From assembly GCA_019637395.1 (NCBI GenBank), contig JAHBVR010000010.1, forward strand, positions 124,001 to 188,000: 64,000 nucleotides of DNA, in the 5' to 3' direction. The position numbers and the translations under genes were made by a program. The DNA is from Vulcanimicrobiota bacterium. GTDB lineage: Bacteria; Vulcanimicrobiota; Xenobia; Xenobiales; JADMJV01. Below the pieces are notes generated by a model. The model made no database searches and was not told where the DNA came from. It saw nothing but the letters and a program-made list of their open reading frames with translations. Position 1 is the first letter of the stretch, and every line of letters begins with the position of its first letter. This document shows, piece after piece, positions 1-8,143 of the stretch.

Positions 1-522
1 CGCGTGCGTGACGCTCACGCCTGGGTGGAAGTCTGGGACGGCAAAGCGTGGCGCACCCTCGATCCCACTCCACCCTCGGCCATTCAGCCTCCCCAAGGCT
101 GGGGCAGTTGGTTTGACAAAATGCGCGAAGCATTCAATTACTATACGCGCGACCTGGGCAAGCTCGATTGGCGGGCCGTGCTGGCCGCCCTCTGGGATCG
201 GCGCGCTTACTGGTTCTCTCTCCTTTTGCTCTATGTCTTGTGGCGAATCCGCAAGGCCGAGTGGTTCCCGCGCCTCCAGGGAAAGAGCGCCCAGACTCCC
301 CAATCCGAGTGGATCCGCACTCTCTCGCGAGTGTTGGAGGCCAAGAATCTGGCCCGCCATGAATGGGAGACCCTGCTGCATTGGGCTGAGCGTCTGGAGG
401 ATCAGGAAGCCTCCGATTGGTTACGAGATTATAGCGCCTATCGCTACGGCGGCGCTATCGAGAACAACCTGGCCGACCGGCTGAGGAACCTGGTTAAACG
501 TCTTCAAAATCCGACATCGTAG
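1..522 (+). CDS. Transglutaminase-like membrane protein, C-terminal part (TgpA/DUF4129 type)
   Basis: The frame is open to the left edge, so the N-terminus lies outside the window. The visible start DAHAWVEVWDG...WRTLDPTPP carries the catalytic His and Asp signatures of the transglutaminase core fold (HAWVEV and LDPT). One membrane segment follows (about residues 68-85 of the visible part, YWFSLLLLYVLW). A soluble tail with an SAYRYGG motif resembles the C-terminal DUF4129 domain of TgpA-type proteins. Those proteins have multispan N-termini with a periplasmic transglutaminase domain and usually sit beside MoxR/DUF58 genes, which would be upstream here. The last 29 nt overlap the convergent PilZ gene. 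The family call is good; the substrate is unknown. Confidence 0.8.
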   Translation, partial: RVRDAHAWVEVWDGKAWRTLDPTPPSAIQPPQGWGSWFDKMREAFNYYTRDLGKLDWRAVLAALWDRRAYWFSLLLLYVLWRIRKAEWFPRLQGKSAQTPQSEWIRTLSRVLEAKNLARHEWETLLHWAERLEDQEASDWLRDYSAYRYGGAIENNLADRLRNLVKRLQNPTS

Positions 523-1243
523 CAATGCGCCGCGAGTTGGAGCGAGCTCCCGTCAGTTGGTGATCGATGAAATCTTCCAACCGCGAGGTCACGCCCGCGT
601 CCAGCGGACTGAAGTGCAGTCCTATCACGTATTGGCCCAGGGTATTGGCTTCTTGCCAGGTCACGCGAGCGACCACTTCGATGGGCGGCTTATCATACTC
701 CAGCAAGATACGGAAAGGGATATCCACCTCTTCGGGCAGCGGATAATCGTGGCTGATCTTCATTCCCGTGGTGGAAATGTCGAGGGTGAAGACGCCGAAT
801 TTCTGCGAAGTGGAGCCGACCACCATCTCCACCACCAGAATGCGCTGCAGGCGCACGGAGGTGCGTTTGTTCTCGGGGGAATGCCGATCCAGGAAGGCTC
901 GAATTTCCTCCTGGGACTCGCCCGACACCTCCAGAAACTTGAGACCGGCCACATGCATGCCGCCGATCAACTCCTTTTGCCAGATGGCTTCCACGTTCAA
1001 GTCGATGGGACGATCGAGCAACAGGCGCAACGGTAAGGATTCCCCGGTGGGAAAGGAAAGATCAGTGTGGACCCGCATACCGGACTCGCTCAGGTCATAG
1101 ATATGCAGAAAACAGTTCTGAGGCGCCACCGGGCCTAGAATTTCGGCCGCAAAAATGCGTTGCACTTTGATTTTGCGGCGCCGCTCGCGTCGCCGTTCGG
1201 ATTCTACTGTCACGGAAAACCTTTCCCCGTCCGAGGAGCTCAC
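494..1243 (-). CDS. Double PilZ-domain protein (putative c-di-GMP effector)
   Basis: A 249-residue protein with two tandem PilZ-like units. The first has a very basic RRRERRRKIKVQR stretch followed by DLSESGM. The second has KRTSVRLQR followed by DISTTGM. These match the RxxxR and [D/N]xSxxG motifs that bind cyclic di-GMP in PilZ domains. There are no membrane segments, so it is probably a cytosolic c-di-GMP-responsive adaptor. The start codon is GTG with no obvious ribosome site. Only 24 bp separate it from the divergent gene at 1268, so their promoters must overlap the coding starts. The 3' end overlaps the upstream transglutaminase gene tail to tail. Confidence 0.8.
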   Translation of the reverse strand: MSSSDGERFSVTVESERRRERRRKIKVQRIFAAEILGPVAPQNCFLHIYDLSESGMRVHTDLSFPTGESLPLRLLLDRPIDLNVEAIWQKELIGGMHVAGLKFLEVSGESQEEIRAFLDRHSPENKRTSVRLQRILVVEMVVGSTSQKFGVFTLDISTTGMKISHDYPLPEEVDIPFRILLEYDKPPIEVVARVTWQEANTLGQYVIGLHFSPLDAGVTSRLEDFIDHQLTGARSNSRRIATMSDFEDV

Positions 1244-1267
1244 TCGACCGGGTCGAAACCTTCACCT

Positions 1268-1642
1268 ATGCACATCGTTCGCGCTCTGGCCCTCGCTGGC
1301 CTTGTTTTTCTACCGGCTCAAGCCGAATTCCATCGCCTCGACGGAACCAAGAAGGAAGTCGACATCGAGGCTCTGGTGATCCCCGAGCGGCATAACGTTT
1401 TTTGTTTTTACGCGGACAATAACACCATCTGCCGCGCCCTCTATCCCGACTTCGTGAAGCTGGGCAATCGCCGGCTCACCGAATTTCAACTCATCGACGT
1501 CGGCTCGGGGACCTCGCCCACCTCCAAGAAATACGCCCTTACCTCGGTGCCCTATTTCGTTATCTATAACAACCGCGGCAAACTGGTCAGCGAAGGCCCC
1601 CCCGCCTACAAACAGGTCACCGATTGGATCGCGGGTAAATAG
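1268..1642 (+). CDS. Secreted thioredoxin-fold protein lacking a CXXC pair
   Basis: I chose the ATG at 1268 because it begins a good signal peptide (MHIVRALALAGLVFLPAQA). The longer frame from 1160 runs into the neighbour's 5' region. The mature part of about 105 residues resembles thioredoxin. NVFCFYADNNTICRALYP aligns with the active-site strand and helix, and TSVPYFVIYNNRGKLV has the cis-proline and following strand. Where thioredoxins have CxxC this one has N-T-I-C (AAC codon, not TGA), so the nucleophilic Cys is missing. It is therefore probably not a dithiol oxidoreductase; a binding or monothiol role is possible. Confidence 0.65.
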   Translation: MHIVRALALAGLVFLPAQAEFHRLDGTKKEVDIEALVIPERHNVFCFYADNNTICRALYPDFVKLGNRRLTEFQLIDVGSGTSPTSKKYALTSVPYFVIYNNRGKLVSEGPPAYKQVTDWIAGK

Positions 1643-1644
1643 TT

Positions 1645-3069
1645 CTAAAGCTTTTGCTCGGCCTTGAGGTAGGCTGTTTTCGGGTTGCGCTCGTCAAACA
1701 GGTGAATCAGCCGATAGACAGCGGGAATCTGGCTGCGTAGCCGAGCAGCGACGTCCTCAGAAATGTTGGCCTTGCTGAAAGGCGTATTGCGCACATAGGC
1801 CAGATCCTGGCCGGCCGTGCGCCCATACTTGTAGTCGTAGGTGAAACGGCCGCCGTTGGCCTCCAATTGCACGCCCTTCACTTCGGGGTTGGGCACGGAA
1901 ATGAAGAACTCCGAGTTGTCTAAAGAACCGTTCTGGTTCTGCAGCCGAAAATCGTGCAGGTAAGTGTAGAGTTCGCGCGCGGTGTTCACCGAAGGATCGA
2001 TGAGCACGACCTGATCCGCGATCAGTCCCTGATAACGCTCCTGGCCGCGTAGTTCGTCGAGTACCTGGGCGATGGTCTTTTGCACGTAGGGATAATGAGT
2101 GCAGCCCAGGATGAGCGCCTTCAGAGGTTTGGCGCCGGGCGCTTTGCGCAGTTGCTCGACCAGCGAAACGATATGATAGCGAGCGTAGTTCTCGGAAGCG
2201 TTCAGTTGCAGGCAATCGCCCTCGCAGAGCATCTTGCCGTCGGCCTGATCGAAGCCGTAAAATGGCATCAAAGCTTTCTCGGGCGAGGGCCCGCGGTAAT
2301 TTTTACGCACCGCCCTGGCCTTATGGTCGACAAAGTCGGGTTCCTCGTCGATCGATTCGGCCAGACCCACGCCGCCCTGACCATAAATCTGCAGCTCGCC
2401 GGTATAACCCAACTGCTGGCGCAGCTTCTCGATCGAGCGCACATAGCCGTTGGACGCCACCGTGCCGGCCGTGGCAAAGATGCCGATACTGCCGTCCTCG
2501 TCGGGCTTGAAGCTGGCCAGGGCGGCCCGGGAGCCGGCGTCGATGACGCCGATCACCTTAAGGTCCGAAGGCGCCTGCTGTAACATGTCTTCAATCGAGG
2601 CCTTGCCGTAGGCGGTAGCGGTGTTGCAGGCGATGACCATCACTTTGACCGGCTTCTTGTCGCCCCTGGGAGCGTCACCGTAGTAGTGGCTACCCAAAAG
2701 GAACTGGGCGCATTTCAAAATGTGCTCGAGCAGAAGGTCGGTCTTGCCCACTCCGGGATAGTTGCCGTAAGGCATGTTGGCCTGATCGGCCAGGTAGATC
2801 ATGTCTTCGCGGGCGAAATCCGGCTGGCCGTCGGCTCCTTCAGCCCCGCTGCCGTTGTTATGCTCATCGTATTCCACGATGGCGTTGAGCACGGTCAGGC
2901 CACCCGTCCCCGAATCGAAAACGCCCACCGGCAGGCTGGGGTCGGCCTTGGGATAGTGGGAGAAGTCGACATAGTAAGGACTGTGCGGGTTGGAGAGGAT
3001 GGATTGGCGGACATCTTCGGCTGCGACCAGAGAAGTCAGACACAGCAACACAATCAGGCTCTTTTTCAT
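1645..3069 (-). CDS. Exported glutamate/aspartate racemase-family protein
   Basis: A 474-residue protein with a signal peptide (MKKSLIVLLCLTSLVAAED). The body matches cofactor-independent glutamate racemases (MurI family): GVFDSGTGGLTVL near residue 50, ACNTATAYG with the first catalytic Cys near residue 147, and LGCTHYPYV with the second near residue 320. Both catalytic cysteines are present. MurI normally has about 265-285 residues and is cytoplasmic, making D-Glu for peptidoglycan. Here the protein is about 190 residues longer, with insertions (including an acidic SGAEGADGQPDF segment) and an extra C-terminal region, and it appears to be exported. It may racemise extracytoplasmic amino acids or be a non-MurI member of the Asp/Glu racemase superfamily. 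Confidence 0.8.
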   Translation of the reverse strand: MKKSLIVLLCLTSLVAAEDVRQSILSNPHSPYYVDFSHYPKADPSLPVGVFDSGTGGLTVLNAIVEYDEHNNGSGAEGADGQPDFAREDMIYLADQANMPYGNYPGVGKTDLLLEHILKCAQFLLGSHYYGDAPRGDKKPVKVMVIACNTATAYGKASIEDMLQQAPSDLKVIGVIDAGSRAALASFKPDEDGSIGIFATAGTVASNGYVRSIEKLRQQLGYTGELQIYGQGGVGLAESIDEEPDFVDHKARAVRKNYRGPSPEKALMPFYGFDQADGKMLCEGDCLQLNASENYARYHIVSLVEQLRKAPGAKPLKALILGCTHYPYVQKTIAQVLDELRGQERYQGLIADQVVLIDPSVNTARELYTYLHDFRLQNQNGSLDNSEFFISVPNPEVKGVQLEANGGRFTYDYKYGRTAGQDLAYVRNTPFSKANISEDVAARLRSQIPAVYRLIHLFDERNPKTAYLKAEQKL

Positions 3070-3131
3070 AGCCCGGTTCTACCCGTACTCATATCAAGAG
3101 GAAACCCCCGATTGAATACAAAGTAGCCGCG

Positions 3132-3890
3132 GTGTCGAACCTCTACCTGGTGACCATGGGACCCAGTCCCTATTCCGAGAAGGCCCGCTGGGCTCTAGAC
3201 CTGCTGGGCCGCAGCTACACGGAAGAGCGCTGTATTCCCGGACTGCACCGCCCTGCTCTCAAGCGCATTCAGGCCGGCCTGACCTGTCCGGCTCTGGTGG
3301 TCAATAAGAAAGAGCTCTTTACGGATTCGTCCGATATTTTGCGCTGGGTGGACGGACAACTGCCCGGTCACCAGAAACTTTTTCCCGAGGACCCCATTCA
3401 GGGGTCGGTGGTCAAAGATTTTTGTCAGCGCTGCGACGCCAAGTTGGCTCCCGAGGTCATCGCCTTTGTGCAGACCTACCTGACGCGAGCACAATTTGTG
3501 GAATTGTGTAGCAAAGGGGCCGCCGAGGAGCAACTGAAGAAGTTCAAGTGGATGTCCTTCTTCATCCACCTGGGGGTGAAGTCCAAGCTGAAGCTGAACC
3601 CTTCCAATTTCAAGATGAGCGTCAAGCGCATCGGCCAGTTTTTTGAATCCGTCGACCACTTGCTGCACGGCGGCAAAAATTATCTGTACGGTGACAGACT
3701 CTCGGCCGCCGACATCGTCTTCGCTGCCTACGCCGGGGCGGCTTTGTGTATTCCCGAGTATGGAGGCAACGCTCTCAACTTTCAGGATGCTCCCGACGAG
3801 GTGCGCGAGGAAGTGAAGCGCTGGCGCGAGACGCCGGCCGGGAAATTTGTGCAAAGCCTGTATAAAGATTGGCGTAAGCGCCGCCTGTGA
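3132..3890 (+). CDS. Glutathione S-transferase-family protein
   Basis: A 252-residue cytosolic protein starting at GTG. The N-terminus (LYLVTMGPSPYSEKARWALDL) is a thioredoxin-like GST domain with the usual S-P-Y-S segment at the thiol-binding site. TCPALVV supplies the cis-Pro, and DSSDILRWVD is the ligand-binding Ser/Asp loop. The C-terminal half is helical, with AADIVFAAYAGA typical of the GST C-terminal domain. The substrate is unknown. The stop codon overlaps the start of the next gene (GTGA), so the two are probably translationally coupled. Confidence 0.75.
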   Translation: MSNLYLVTMGPSPYSEKARWALDLLGRSYTEERCIPGLHRPALKRIQAGLTCPALVVNKKELFTDSSDILRWVDGQLPGHQKLFPEDPIQGSVVKDFCQRCDAKLAPEVIAFVQTYLTRAQFVELCSKGAAEEQLKKFKWMSFFIHLGVKSKLKLNPSNFKMSVKRIGQFFESVDHLLHGGKNYLYGDRLSAADIVFAAYAGAALCIPEYGGNALNFQDAPDEVREEVKRWRETPAGKFVQSLYKDWRKRRL

Positions 3891-4783
3891 GGTGCCTCCT
3901 GTGGCTGGCCTTGAGCGCGCTCGCGCTGGCTCAGCCGAATCCGGACGGTGTCCCGCCCTGCGCCGGCATGATACCCTGGGGACCTTCCCGCTATCTGGTC
4001 GCTCACGACCTGAAAGTGGGCGAGGCGGGCAGCCGCCTGGGCCTGATCTCGACCCAGCCACACCTGGCCTACCAAAGGTTGTCGGTGGATTGGTCCAAGG
4101 TCGGCGGCGAAGCCAACGATCTCGAATCACTGGCGCCGGTGGAAGGTCAGCCGGGTCACTTCCTGGCCTGCGAATCCGGTTACGTCAAAGGTCAATATGG
4201 CCACCTTTACTGGCTGTCCGGCCAGCAAAGCAGCGTGGCGGTCGAGGCGCGCTATGCCATGCCCACCGGACTGACGCAGGAGATAGAGGGCTTGGCCACA
4301 CTGAGCCTGGATGACGGTAACCGCTGGATAGTTTTTTTGGGGGGTCGCGGAGGCCGCTCGGAGGAGCCCGGTCGCCTCTATTGGGGCATCCTGGACCGGG
4401 GCAAGAAGGCCATCGAATGGCCCAAGGAGGGGCTGCAGGGAGTGGAAATTCACCTGCCCCGGCGTCTCGGGCCCTTCGCCCGCACGCTGAGCGACATGTA
4501 TCTCGATGAGCAACACCGGCTGTTCGTCAGCTCCTGCAGCACGCCGAGCCGGCTTGGACCAAATCGTTCCTTGATTTTTCTGGCCGGTAGCCTCCACCAG
4601 AACCTCAAAGCCCCTTTCCATCGCGCTACCGAGAACCAGGATGTCTGGTGGATCGACGGCTGCAAAATCGAAGGGATCTGCCCCTGCGACCGACCCGGCT
4701 ACGGGCCCGCCTACGTCACCGATGATGACGAGCTTGGCGGACTATGGCGGGCCGTGCCCGCCAGCCCCAGCCTCAGTTATTGA
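3887..4783 (+). CDS. Secreted protein of unknown function, esterase-like-phytase/DUF6929-like
   Basis: A 298-residue protein beginning with GTG that overlaps the preceding stop by 4 nt. Residues 1-15 (MRCLLWLALSALALA) form a signal peptide. The mature part looks like a beta-propeller, with short repeats such as DLESLAPVEGQPGHFLACESG and IEGLATLSLDDGNRWIVFLGG. These resemble the LEG/IEG turns of esterase-like phytase or DUF6929 proteins. A second protein of this general type lies at 23289-24236. Several cysteines near the C-terminus (CKIEGICPCD) suggest disulfides. Function is not assignable. It ends in a 7-bp convergent overlap with the SGNH hydrolase gene. Confidence 0.6.
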   Translation: MRCLLWLALSALALAQPNPDGVPPCAGMIPWGPSRYLVAHDLKVGEAGSRLGLISTQPHLAYQRLSVDWSKVGGEANDLESLAPVEGQPGHFLACESGYVKGQYGHLYWLSGQQSSVAVEARYAMPTGLTQEIEGLATLSLDDGNRWIVFLGGRGGRSEEPGRLYWGILDRGKKAIEWPKEGLQGVEIHLPRRLGPFARTLSDMYLDEQHRLFVSSCSTPSRLGPNRSLIFLAGSLHQNLKAPFHRATENQDVWWIDGCKIEGICPCDRPGYGPAYVTDDDELGGLWRAVPASPSLSY

Positions 4784-5430
4784 TGCTTCTCCAGATAGCC
4801 GCGTAGGACCGGAATCCAGGCGGCGTAGCCGGAAAGATTCATGTGCAACAGATCCTCCCGATAGTATTCCACCTTGGGGCGGCCCTGCTCGTCGAGCAGC
4901 AACCGGCTGACATCGATATAGTCCAGGTTGGGCTCCTCGTCGCACAATTGCTTTAGTTTGCGGTTGGACTCCTCGTATTGGCGGGCGTATTGGGCTCGCG
5001 AGGGCGGCATGGCCATGGAGACATAGGCGACCCGGGTCTTGGGGAGTTGGCGGCGCAAATGGGCGAGCAAACATTCGAAGTCTGCCAGAATCTGCTCTGG
5101 GGAATGCCCCTCGGCCACATCATTGGTTCCGACGTACAAGACGATCAAATGAGGCTGGTAAGGAAAGCAGATGCGCTCCAAATAATGGTCAACCTCAAGA
5201 ATGGTGCTGCCGCCAAAACCCCGGTTCAGTGCGTGAAAGCGGGCAAATTCTCGCTCCAGGTCGTGTCCCCAGAGAGTAAAAGTGGAGCTTCCCAAAAACA
5301 AAGCTCCGCCAGGCTCCGGGGGCTTTAATTTATCGGCCGATTCGTAAGCGGCAATGTTGGATTCAAAACGGTCCAGGGGAACGGCCAGGAGGGGGAAGGC
5401 TAGCAAGAGCCACATGAGCCAGATACGCAT
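4777..5430 (-). CDS. Secreted SGNH/GDSL-family hydrolase
   Basis: A 217-residue protein with an N-terminal signal peptide (MRIWLMWLLLAFPLLAV). SGNH blocks are visible: FLGSSTFTLWG supplies the nucleophilic Ser, RGFGGSTI the block II Gly, VGTNDVAEG the block III Asn, and EDLLHMNLSGYAAW the block V Asp and His. The length is typical of single-domain SGNH esterases. These act on acyl or acetyl esters of lipids or glycans in the periplasm or outside the cell. Which ester is cleaved here cannot be told. Confidence 0.85.
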   Translation of the reverse strand: MRIWLMWLLLAFPLLAVPLDRFESNIAAYESADKLKPPEPGGALFLGSSTFTLWGHDLEREFARFHALNRGFGGSTILEVDHYLERICFPYQPHLIVLYVGTNDVAEGHSPEQILADFECLLAHLRRQLPKTRVAYVSMAMPPSRAQYARQYEESNRKLKQLCDEEPNLDYIDVSRLLLDEQGRPKVEYYREDLLHMNLSGYAAWIPVLRGYLEKHQ

Positions 5431-5525
5431 AGGACGTTTATGCCCCGTCTTAACGCAAGAAAACGTCTGTTAATTGACTCTTTCTTTACTAGGCCGCGCC
5501 AGGATGTCCATTTATACCGGAGAAA

Positions 5526-6857
5526 ATGCAGCGGCTGGCTATGCTGAGACACATTTGGATAGGTGCGTTGGTTCTGGCTCTACCGTGGTTCGCTTTGGCC
5601 CAACCTTCCGGTCCCGTCGCAGTTCCGCTGCAAGTCACTCCGCAGGAGCAACTGCCGTTGACGCTCGAGCAGGCCGTCAGCGAAGCTCTCAATCATAATC
5701 TCGAACTGCTGGCCAAACACTATGATCTAAATATCGCGGAAGCTCGCCAACTGACTGCCGCCATGCACCCGAATCCAACCTTGAGCTTGGGCGCGGACCA
5801 CCTGGACTTCGTGGGGACCGGTTTTAACGAGATCAACACGGCCGGCCCCAGTGAGTACTCAGGCCGCTTCGACTTCACCTTTGAAGGCGGCGGCAAAAGA
5901 GCGCGCCGTATGGAAGTAGCCGAACTGGCCCGCCAGGTGGCCGAGTTCCAACTGCGCGAAGCGGCCCGCCAGTTGATTCTGGAGGTGGACAATGCCTACA
6001 TCGAAGTACTGTTGGCCCGCGGCAACCTCTCGGTGGCCCAGCAGAATCGCAGCGCTTTCGCGCGCATTACGCGCATCAGTCGGGAACGGGTGCGCGCCGG
6101 GGATCTGGCTCGCGTCGAACTGATGCGCACTCAACTGGCCGAGCTACAGTACGACAACACCGTGATTCTCTCGGAGGCCCGCCTGCGCACGGCCAAACAG
6201 AAGTTGCTGCTGCTGATGGGAAGAAACAAGAACGTCCAGGAAGACATCGAACTGGAGGGCAGTCTGCCCCGGCCGCCCGTCAATCTGGCCATACCCGAGT
6301 TGGAGCAAATCGCTCTTACACAGCGACCCGACTACCTGGCCCTGATCCGCGACCAGAAGCGTTCCGAGGCCAGCATCCGCCTGGAAGAAGCCAACGGCAA
6401 GCCCAATTACATCGGCGGCTTCGAATACCGCCGCCAGCAAGGATTTGCCGGCAAGGGCAACATGCTCGGCTTCTTTTTTAGCATGCCGATACCGATTTTC
6501 GACACCAACGAGGGCGAGGTGCGGCGCGCCCGCCATGAATATGACCAGGTGATCGCCCGGGCGCGCGCTCTCGAGGCCGAAATCAAACAAGAACTGGCCT
6601 CGGCCAGCCAGCAACTGCAGGCCGCCGAGCGCACCGTGCGCCAGATCGAGAGCCACATGTTGACCCAGGCGCGCCAGGTGCTCGATACCATGGAATACTC
6701 CTATCGGGGAGGCCATGCCACACTGGTCGAATTGCTCGATGCCCAGCGTTCCTACAACGACATCATGGTCAGTTACAATGAGGCCCTGGCGGAATATGCG
6801 CGCAGCCGCTTCTTGCTCTACTCGATTACGGGCCAAGGAGGTTCTCTTGAAAAATAA
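5526..6857 (+). CDS. TolC-family outer membrane efflux channel
   Basis: A 443-residue protein with a signal peptide (IWIGALVLALPWFALA) and two outer-membrane-efflux-protein repeats. These start near LTLEQAVSEALNHNLELLA and the ALTQRPDYLALIRDQKRSE segment. Long Ala/Glu/Arg-rich helices form the periplasmic tunnel. The first ATG at 5526 follows a GGAG. It is first in an operon with the adaptor (11-nt overlap) and RND pump genes, giving a complete tripartite efflux system. The CzcC/CusC subgroup is likely because the pump is of the heavy-metal type. Confidence 0.9.
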   Translation: MQRLAMLRHIWIGALVLALPWFALAQPSGPVAVPLQVTPQEQLPLTLEQAVSEALNHNLELLAKHYDLNIAEARQLTAAMHPNPTLSLGADHLDFVGTGFNEINTAGPSEYSGRFDFTFEGGGKRARRMEVAELARQVAEFQLREAARQLILEVDNAYIEVLLARGNLSVAQQNRSAFARITRISRERVRAGDLARVELMRTQLAELQYDNTVILSEARLRTAKQKLLLLMGRNKNVQEDIELEGSLPRPPVNLAIPELEQIALTQRPDYLALIRDQKRSEASIRLEEANGKPNYIGGFEYRRQQGFAGKGNMLGFFFSMPIPIFDTNEGEVRRARHEYDQVIARARALEAEIKQELASASQQLQAAERTVRQIESHMLTQARQVLDTMEYSYRGGHATLVELLDAQRSYNDIMVSYNEALAEYARSRFLLYSITGQGGSLEK

Positions 6858-8136
6858 ACCGCACTGGATGCGTGGAGCTTTTGCCGGCCTGGCCGTCCTC
6901 TCGCTCTACGGGTGTAACCAGCCCGCCCACTCCGACCCCACGCCCAGCGAAACTCCCACCGTGGTGGCCTCTCCCACTCCCACCATCGTTCCACCGGTCC
7001 TCTCCTCGGCCGCCAAGATTTCCATTCCTCCCGGTTCGCCCAAACTCCAGTATATTCGGGTCGAGCCGGTGCTGAGCGCCTCCATGCCGGGGGCCGAAGT
7101 GACCGTTCCCGGCGACGTGGAAGCCAACCCCAACCTGATTTCCCACATTCACCTGCCGGTCAGCGGGCGCATTCGCCGGGTGCTGGTGCGCGAAGGCGAC
7201 TCGGTCCAGACCGGACAGGCGCTGGTCACCGTCGTGAGTCCGGAAGCAACTGAGGCTCAGGCCGCCCTGCGCGAAGCCGAGGCGAGTTTGCGCCAGCAGC
7301 AGGCCAGCGCCATCGAAGCCCGCGTGGGCGTGGCCAAAGCGCGCACCACTCTGCGCAAAGCCCAGCTGGACTGCCAGCGCGTGCGCGACCTTTTCAAGCA
7401 CGACGCCATCGCCAAGAAAGAAGTGCTGTGGGCGGAAACGGACTTGACTCAAGCTCGCTCCGACTTGGAAAATTCGCTGGCTCTGGTTTCCCAGGCCCAG
7501 GCGGGTATCGACAGCGCCGTGGCCGCCCGCGACCAGGCCGTGAATAAGCTGCGCATCCTGGAAGTGGGCGCCAATGATCCCGATCCGGAAATCGTGGTCC
7601 ACTCTCCCCTGACCGGCAAGATCTTGGAGATGAGCGTGGTGGCCGGCGAGTATCACTCCGATCTGGGCGCTTCGGTGATGACGGTTGCCGATCTCAGTTC
7701 GGTGTGGGTCATTTCCAACGTTCCCGAAGCGCAGATCCGCTGGATCAGCACGGGCGATCCGGTGCGCATTACGCTGGATGCCTATCCCGGCCAGCAATTT
7801 GACGGCAAAGTGGCGCGCCTGGCCGACGTGCTCGACCCCAAGACCCGCACCGTCAAAGTGATGACCACGCTGCCCAATCCCTTCGGCAAGTTCCGCCCCG
7901 AGATGTTCGGGCGCGTTCACCATCTTCACGATGAGCACAAGTTGGCGGTGATTCCGGCCGCGGCCGTGCTGCAAACCGGCGACGGCAAGAAGGTCGTTTA
8001 TGTGCAGGTGAGTCCCGGCACCTTTGTCCCGCGAACCGTCGATATCGGACAACGTCAGGGCGCCAATGTGGCCGTGCTGCGCGGCATCAGCCCCGGTGAA
8101 AGAGTGGTGGTGGATGGGGCCATGCTGCTGAGATGA
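6847..8136 (+). CDS. RND efflux periplasmic adaptor (membrane fusion) lipoprotein
   Basis: I place the start at TTG 6847, which has a strong AAGGAGG six bases upstream. It begins inside the last codons of the channel gene. The 429-residue product has a lipoprotein-type signal with Cys in SLYGCNQ, then a Pro/Thr-rich linker. Next comes a biotinyl-lipoyl-like half-motif (GRIRRVLVREGDSVQTGQALV), a long alpha-hairpin rich in Ala, Gln and Arg, and beta-barrel segments (VWVISNVPEAQIRWI, RTVKVMTTLPNPFGKFRPE). It bridges pump and channel. The C-terminus (GISPGERVVVDGAMLL) is the family's usual ending. Confidence 0.9.
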   Translation: MKNKPHWMRGAFAGLAVLSLYGCNQPAHSDPTPSETPTVVASPTPTIVPPVLSSAAKISIPPGSPKLQYIRVEPVLSASMPGAEVTVPGDVEANPNLISHIHLPVSGRIRRVLVREGDSVQTGQALVTVVSPEATEAQAALREAEASLRQQQASAIEARVGVAKARTTLRKAQLDCQRVRDLFKHDAIAKKEVLWAETDLTQARSDLENSLALVSQAQAGIDSAVAARDQAVNKLRILEVGANDPDPEIVVHSPLTGKILEMSVVAGEYHSDLGASVMTVADLSSVWVISNVPEAQIRWISTGDPVRITLDAYPGQQFDGKVARLADVLDPKTRTVKVMTTLPNPFGKFRPEMFGRVHHLHDEHKLAVIPAAAVLQTGDGKKVVYVQVSPGTFVPRTVDIGQRQGANVAVLRGISPGERVVVDGAMLLR

Positions 8137-8143
8137 GCGCTCG

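Noticed and set aside
1268-1642. Thioredoxin-like gene as a selenoprotein, given tRNA-Sec
   Set aside because: The codon at the Cys/Sec position is AAC, and no in-frame TGA is present.
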